Source of the DNA: Hespellia sp.
Lineage (GTDB): Bacteria > Bacillota > Clostridia > Lachnospirales > Lachnospiraceae
Assembly: GCA_022790755.1 (NCBI GenBank)
Contig: JAAVXR010000040.1
Coordinates: 1-33,697 of the forward strand
DNA: 33,697 bases
Direction: 5' to 3'
Shown here: positions 31,171 through 33,697 of the stretch, piece after piece
How the letters are laid out: every line of letters starts with the position of its first letter
How positions within the stretch are numbered: the stretch's first letter is position 1
Position numbers and translations under genes: made by a program
The notes under the pieces: generated by a model
What the model was told of the DNA's origin: nothing
Databases searched by the model: none
The model's input: only the letters and a program-made list of their open reading frames with translations

Positions 31171-33408
31171 TCACGCTTTTTTTGTACCGTTCCCGTCCCT
31201 TTTTGAAAGTTTCAGCCGTCCTAGAGAGATTTCCTTATCTTTGTAAGGAACCGTCATACCGATACGCTCCTCAAACAGATATACAAATTCTAACTCATCC
31301 TTTTTCTGCAATTTCATACCACGGACTCCTATGGCGGCCTTCTTCTTCTCAGGAATTTCCTGCACTGTGAAGCGTAAAAAATATCCATTTCTGGTTCGAA
31401 GCACAATATTCTGATTTGGAGTCGCCACCTGTACACTGAGCAGAAGATCTCCATCTTGCAGTTTCGTCGCAGCGATTGTCCGCTTGGCCACCTGGAATTC
31501 AGAACCATCCACCAGTTTCAACATCCCCTGCTTCGTTGCAAATAAAAGTTTTGCAAAATGCATCTGTTCCGAATCACAGATGTACAAAATCTGTTCCTTG
31601 CTGCTGTCATAATTGCACACATTGTCGATCGGAGTTCCTTTTTCTCGGAACTTTCCGAAAGGCAAATCAGACAACTTGACTTGATGCATTTTCCCTTGAT
31701 CGGTAAAAATACAGAGCTTCCCTGTGTTCAGACAGGAAATAATATATCGGTTTTCCTGATCTGCCGCCTCCTGGTTTCGTTCATAGGTGGAACACTCCAC
31801 CGTCTTAGCATACCCAAAGCGATCCATCAGAAATACCACTTCCTGCTCCTCGATCTTCTTTTCTTCGAAAATGGCTTCCTGTGCATTTTCAATCTTTGTC
31901 CGCCGTTTTCTTCCATATTCGTTCTTGATGGCATCCAGCTCCGATATAATCAGATTGGCCATAGAATCGTAATGATCCAGGATATCTTCATATTTTGCAA
32001 TGTTCTTCAGCGTCTGTTCGTGTTCTCTCTCCAGAGCTTCGATCTCCAGACCAATCAAGCGATACAGACGCATTTCCAAAATTGCTGTAGCCTGCTTTTC
32101 TGTGAATCGCAGCATACCAGCCATTTTTTTGGATATTTTGGACTTAAACCGAATATTTTCCGTCTCCCCCCGCACCAGGCATGCTTTTGCATCCTTCACA
32201 TTCTGGCTTCCGCGCAGGATCTCTATGATCAGATCAATGACGTTGCATGCTTTGATCAAGCCTTCTTGAATCTCCTTTTTCTCCTGCTCCTTGGCAAGCA
32301 ATGTCTGATATTTTCTGGTAGTCAACTCAAACTGAAAATCTACATGATGCTCAATGATCTCTTTGAGTCCCAATGTCTCCGGCTTTCCGTTCGCCACAGC
32401 CAGCATGTTGACACCAAACGTGTCCTCCAGACGCGTTTTCTTATAAAGCATATTCTTCAGATTCTCTACATCCGCGCCGCGCTTGAGTTCCAGCACGATC
32501 CGAATTCCATCTTTGGAAGATTGGTTGGAAATATCGGTGATATCGCTGGTTGTCCGGTTTTCCACCAGTGTGCAGACGTCGTTCAGAAACTTTCCGATTC
32601 CACTTCCGATCATCGTATAAGGAATTTCTGAGATCACCATCAGTTTCTTTCCACCTTTGGCCTCCTCAATTTCCACTTTTCCGCGAAGTCTGATCTTTCC
32701 CTGTCCGGTTTCATAGATCTGCAACAGATCATCTTTGTTGACGACGATTCCGCCCGTCGGAAAATCCGGTCCCTTCATATATTTCATGAGTTGTTTGGTA
32801 CTGATTTCATGGTTATTCATATAAGCCTTCACCGCATCAATGACTTCCCCAAGATTATGCGTTGGAATGCTGGTGGCCATCCCCACCGCAATCCCTTCTG
32901 CTCCATTCACCAGAAGATTCGGAATGCGAACCGGCAGTACTTCCGGCTCTTTCTCCATCTCATCAAAATTTGGCACAAAATCAACGACATTCTTATCCAG
33001 ATCGGACAGAAATGTCTCCTGTGTCAGCTTGGTAAGCCTGGCTTCCGTATATCGCATGGCGGCAGCACCATCCCCTTCGATGGAGCCAAAATTCCCATGC
33101 CCGTCCACCAGAATCATGCCTTTCTTAAACTCCTGCGCCATGACAACCAGCGCTTCATAAATAGAACTGTCCCCGTGCGGATGGTATTTACCCATCGTAT
33201 CCCCGACAATACGCGCACATTTCCGATAAGGCCTGTCATAACGGACACCCAGTTCATGCATGTCATAGAGCGTCCGCCGCTGCACCGGCTTCAATCCGTC
33301 ACGGACATCCGGCAGCGCCCGCGCGATAATGACACTCATCGCGTAATCAATATATGATTTCCGCATGACATCCGAATACTCAGTTCTGATTATCTGTGTT
33401 TCACTCAT
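31171..33408 (-). CDS. parC: Type II topoisomerase subunit A, ParC-like
   Basis: From the ATG at 33408 the protein is 745 residues. It has the breakage-reunion domain, with catalytic Tyr in AAMRYTEARL (about residue 120) and the quinolone-region HPHGDSSIYE. The C-terminal beta-pinwheel begins near residue 515. The first blade, where gyrase A has its Gln-Arg-rich GyrA box, reads TYERNQEAADQENRYI, so the box is absent. This and the Glu in the quinolone region point to topoisomerase IV, which decatenates daughter chromosomes. I chose this ATG because GGGAGA lies seven bases upstream; the ATG at 33423 has no site. It lies 45 bases after the B subunit. Confidence 0.85.
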   Translation of the reverse strand: MSETQIIRTEYSDVMRKSYIDYAMSVIIARALPDVRDGLKPVQRRTLYDMHELGVRYDRPYRKCARIVGDTMGKYHPHGDSSIYEALVVMAQEFKKGMILVDGHGNFGSIEGDGAAAMRYTEARLTKLTQETFLSDLDKNVVDFVPNFDEMEKEPEVLPVRIPNLLVNGAEGIAVGMATSIPTHNLGEVIDAVKAYMNNHEISTKQLMKYMKGPDFPTGGIVVNKDDLLQIYETGQGKIRLRGKVEIEEAKGGKKLMVISEIPYTMIGSGIGKFLNDVCTLVENRTTSDITDISNQSSKDGIRIVLELKRGADVENLKNMLYKKTRLEDTFGVNMLAVANGKPETLGLKEIIEHHVDFQFELTTRKYQTLLAKEQEKKEIQEGLIKACNVIDLIIEILRGSQNVKDAKACLVRGETENIRFKSKISKKMAGMLRFTEKQATAILEMRLYRLIGLEIEALEREHEQTLKNIAKYEDILDHYDSMANLIISELDAIKNEYGRKRRTKIENAQEAIFEEKKIEEQEVVFLMDRFGYAKTVECSTYERNQEAADQENRYIISCLNTGKLCIFTDQGKMHQVKLSDLPFGKFREKGTPIDNVCNYDSSKEQILYICDSEQMHFAKLLFATKQGMLKLVDGSEFQVAKRTIAATKLQDGDLLLSVQVATPNQNIVLRTRNGYFLRFTVQEIPEKKKAAIGVRGMKLQKKDELEFVYLFEERIGMTVPYKDKEISLGRLKLSKRDGNGTKKA

Positions 33409-33453
33409 TTCTGATTCTCCCATCTATAAGATGTTGGGGTCAAAATCCCCAGA

Positions 33454-33697
33454 TTAAATATCCAACTCCGCTTCCGCGGCATTTTCATATATAAAGGTGC
33501 GTCTTGGCGACACTTCGGTCCCCATCAACATTTCCGTCACGCTGGAAGCCATACGGGCGTCCTCGATCTCCACCAATTTTAGGACTCGTCTGTCCGGGTC
33601 CAGTGTCGTCTCCCAGAGCTGCTGTGCATCCATCTCCCCCAGTCCTTTATATCGCTGCAGCGTGAATGGTCCCTTGTGAGCTCTGCGATAATGCTCC
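33454..33697 (-). CDS. parE: Type II topoisomerase subunit B, ParE-like, C-terminal end (cut by window edge)
   Basis: Only the last 80 or so codons are present. They read through [20 protein letters not shown], the conserved end of GyrB/ParE Toprim and C-terminal domains, and finish with [13 protein letters not shown], then a short acidic tail. It is the ATPase-subunit partner of the A subunit downstream. ParE rather than GyrB is inferred from its pairing with a ParC-like subunit. The start and ATPase domain lie outside the window. Confidence 0.85.
   Translation of the reverse strand, partial: EHYRRAHKGPFTLQRYKGLGEMDAQQLWETTLDPDRRVLKLVEIEDARMASSVTEMLMGTEVSPRRTFIYENAAEAELDI

Noticed and set aside
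31558-32631. Long plus-strand open frame of 357 codons opposite the topoisomerase A gene
   Set aside because: It is a shadow of a conserved minus-strand gene with no ribosome site or family resemblance.

Overview
The window comes from a spore-forming, low-to-moderate GC Gram-positive bacterium of the class Clostridia, probably a Lachnospiraceae member. The evidence is the clostridial order nusB-xseA-xseB-ispA-tlyA-nadK-argR-recN, a complete spoIIIA gene set, a rimP-nusA-rnpM-L7Ae-infB-rbfA-nrnA-truB-ribF cluster, strong AGGAGG-type ribosome binding sites and recognisable sigma-A and sigma-E promoters. All genes but one (a MerR regulator) are on the minus strand, so transcription runs from high to low coordinates.

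From right to left: (1) 33.7-31.2 kb, the end of a type II topoisomerase B subunit and a complete A subunit that looks like ParC. (2) 31.1-22.6 kb, the translation/transcription cluster rimP-nusA-rnpM-L7Ae-infB-rbfA-nrnA-truB-ribF. (3) 22.6-19.8 kb, a Na/Pi-cotransporter-like protein and an unknown lipoprotein, placed between ribF and rpsO. (4) 19.6 kb, rpsO with its own promoter, structured leader and a strong bidirectional terminator shared with the convergent merR gene. (5) 18.2-16.2 kb, an orphan chemoreceptor. (6) 15.9-13.8 kb, pnp with a long hairpin leader. (7) 13.8-7.6 kb, the spoIIIA locus, which is split: spoIIIAA has its own sigma-E-like promoter and terminator, then come an approximately 237-bp palindromic element and a manganese-exporter-family gene (mntP), and then spoIIIAB-AH with a second sigma-E-like promoter of nearly identical architecture. 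(8) 7.5-5.9 kb, prfC. (9) 5.8-0 kb, asp23/yqhY-nusB-xseA-xseB-ispA-tlyA-nadK-argR-recN, with no dxs between ispA and tlyA.

Most of the window is conserved housekeeping. I see no CRISPR array, phage, insertion sequence with transposase, tRNA or rRNA. The parts that deserve attention are the noncoding ones: the palindromic element and the twin sigma-E promoters in the split spoIIIA locus, and long stem-loops in the leaders of pnp, prfC, rpsO and rimP. The least understood protein is the lipoprotein at 19.8-20.9 kb, which appears to contain an internal duplication. All positions and motifs were read by eye; no database search was made.
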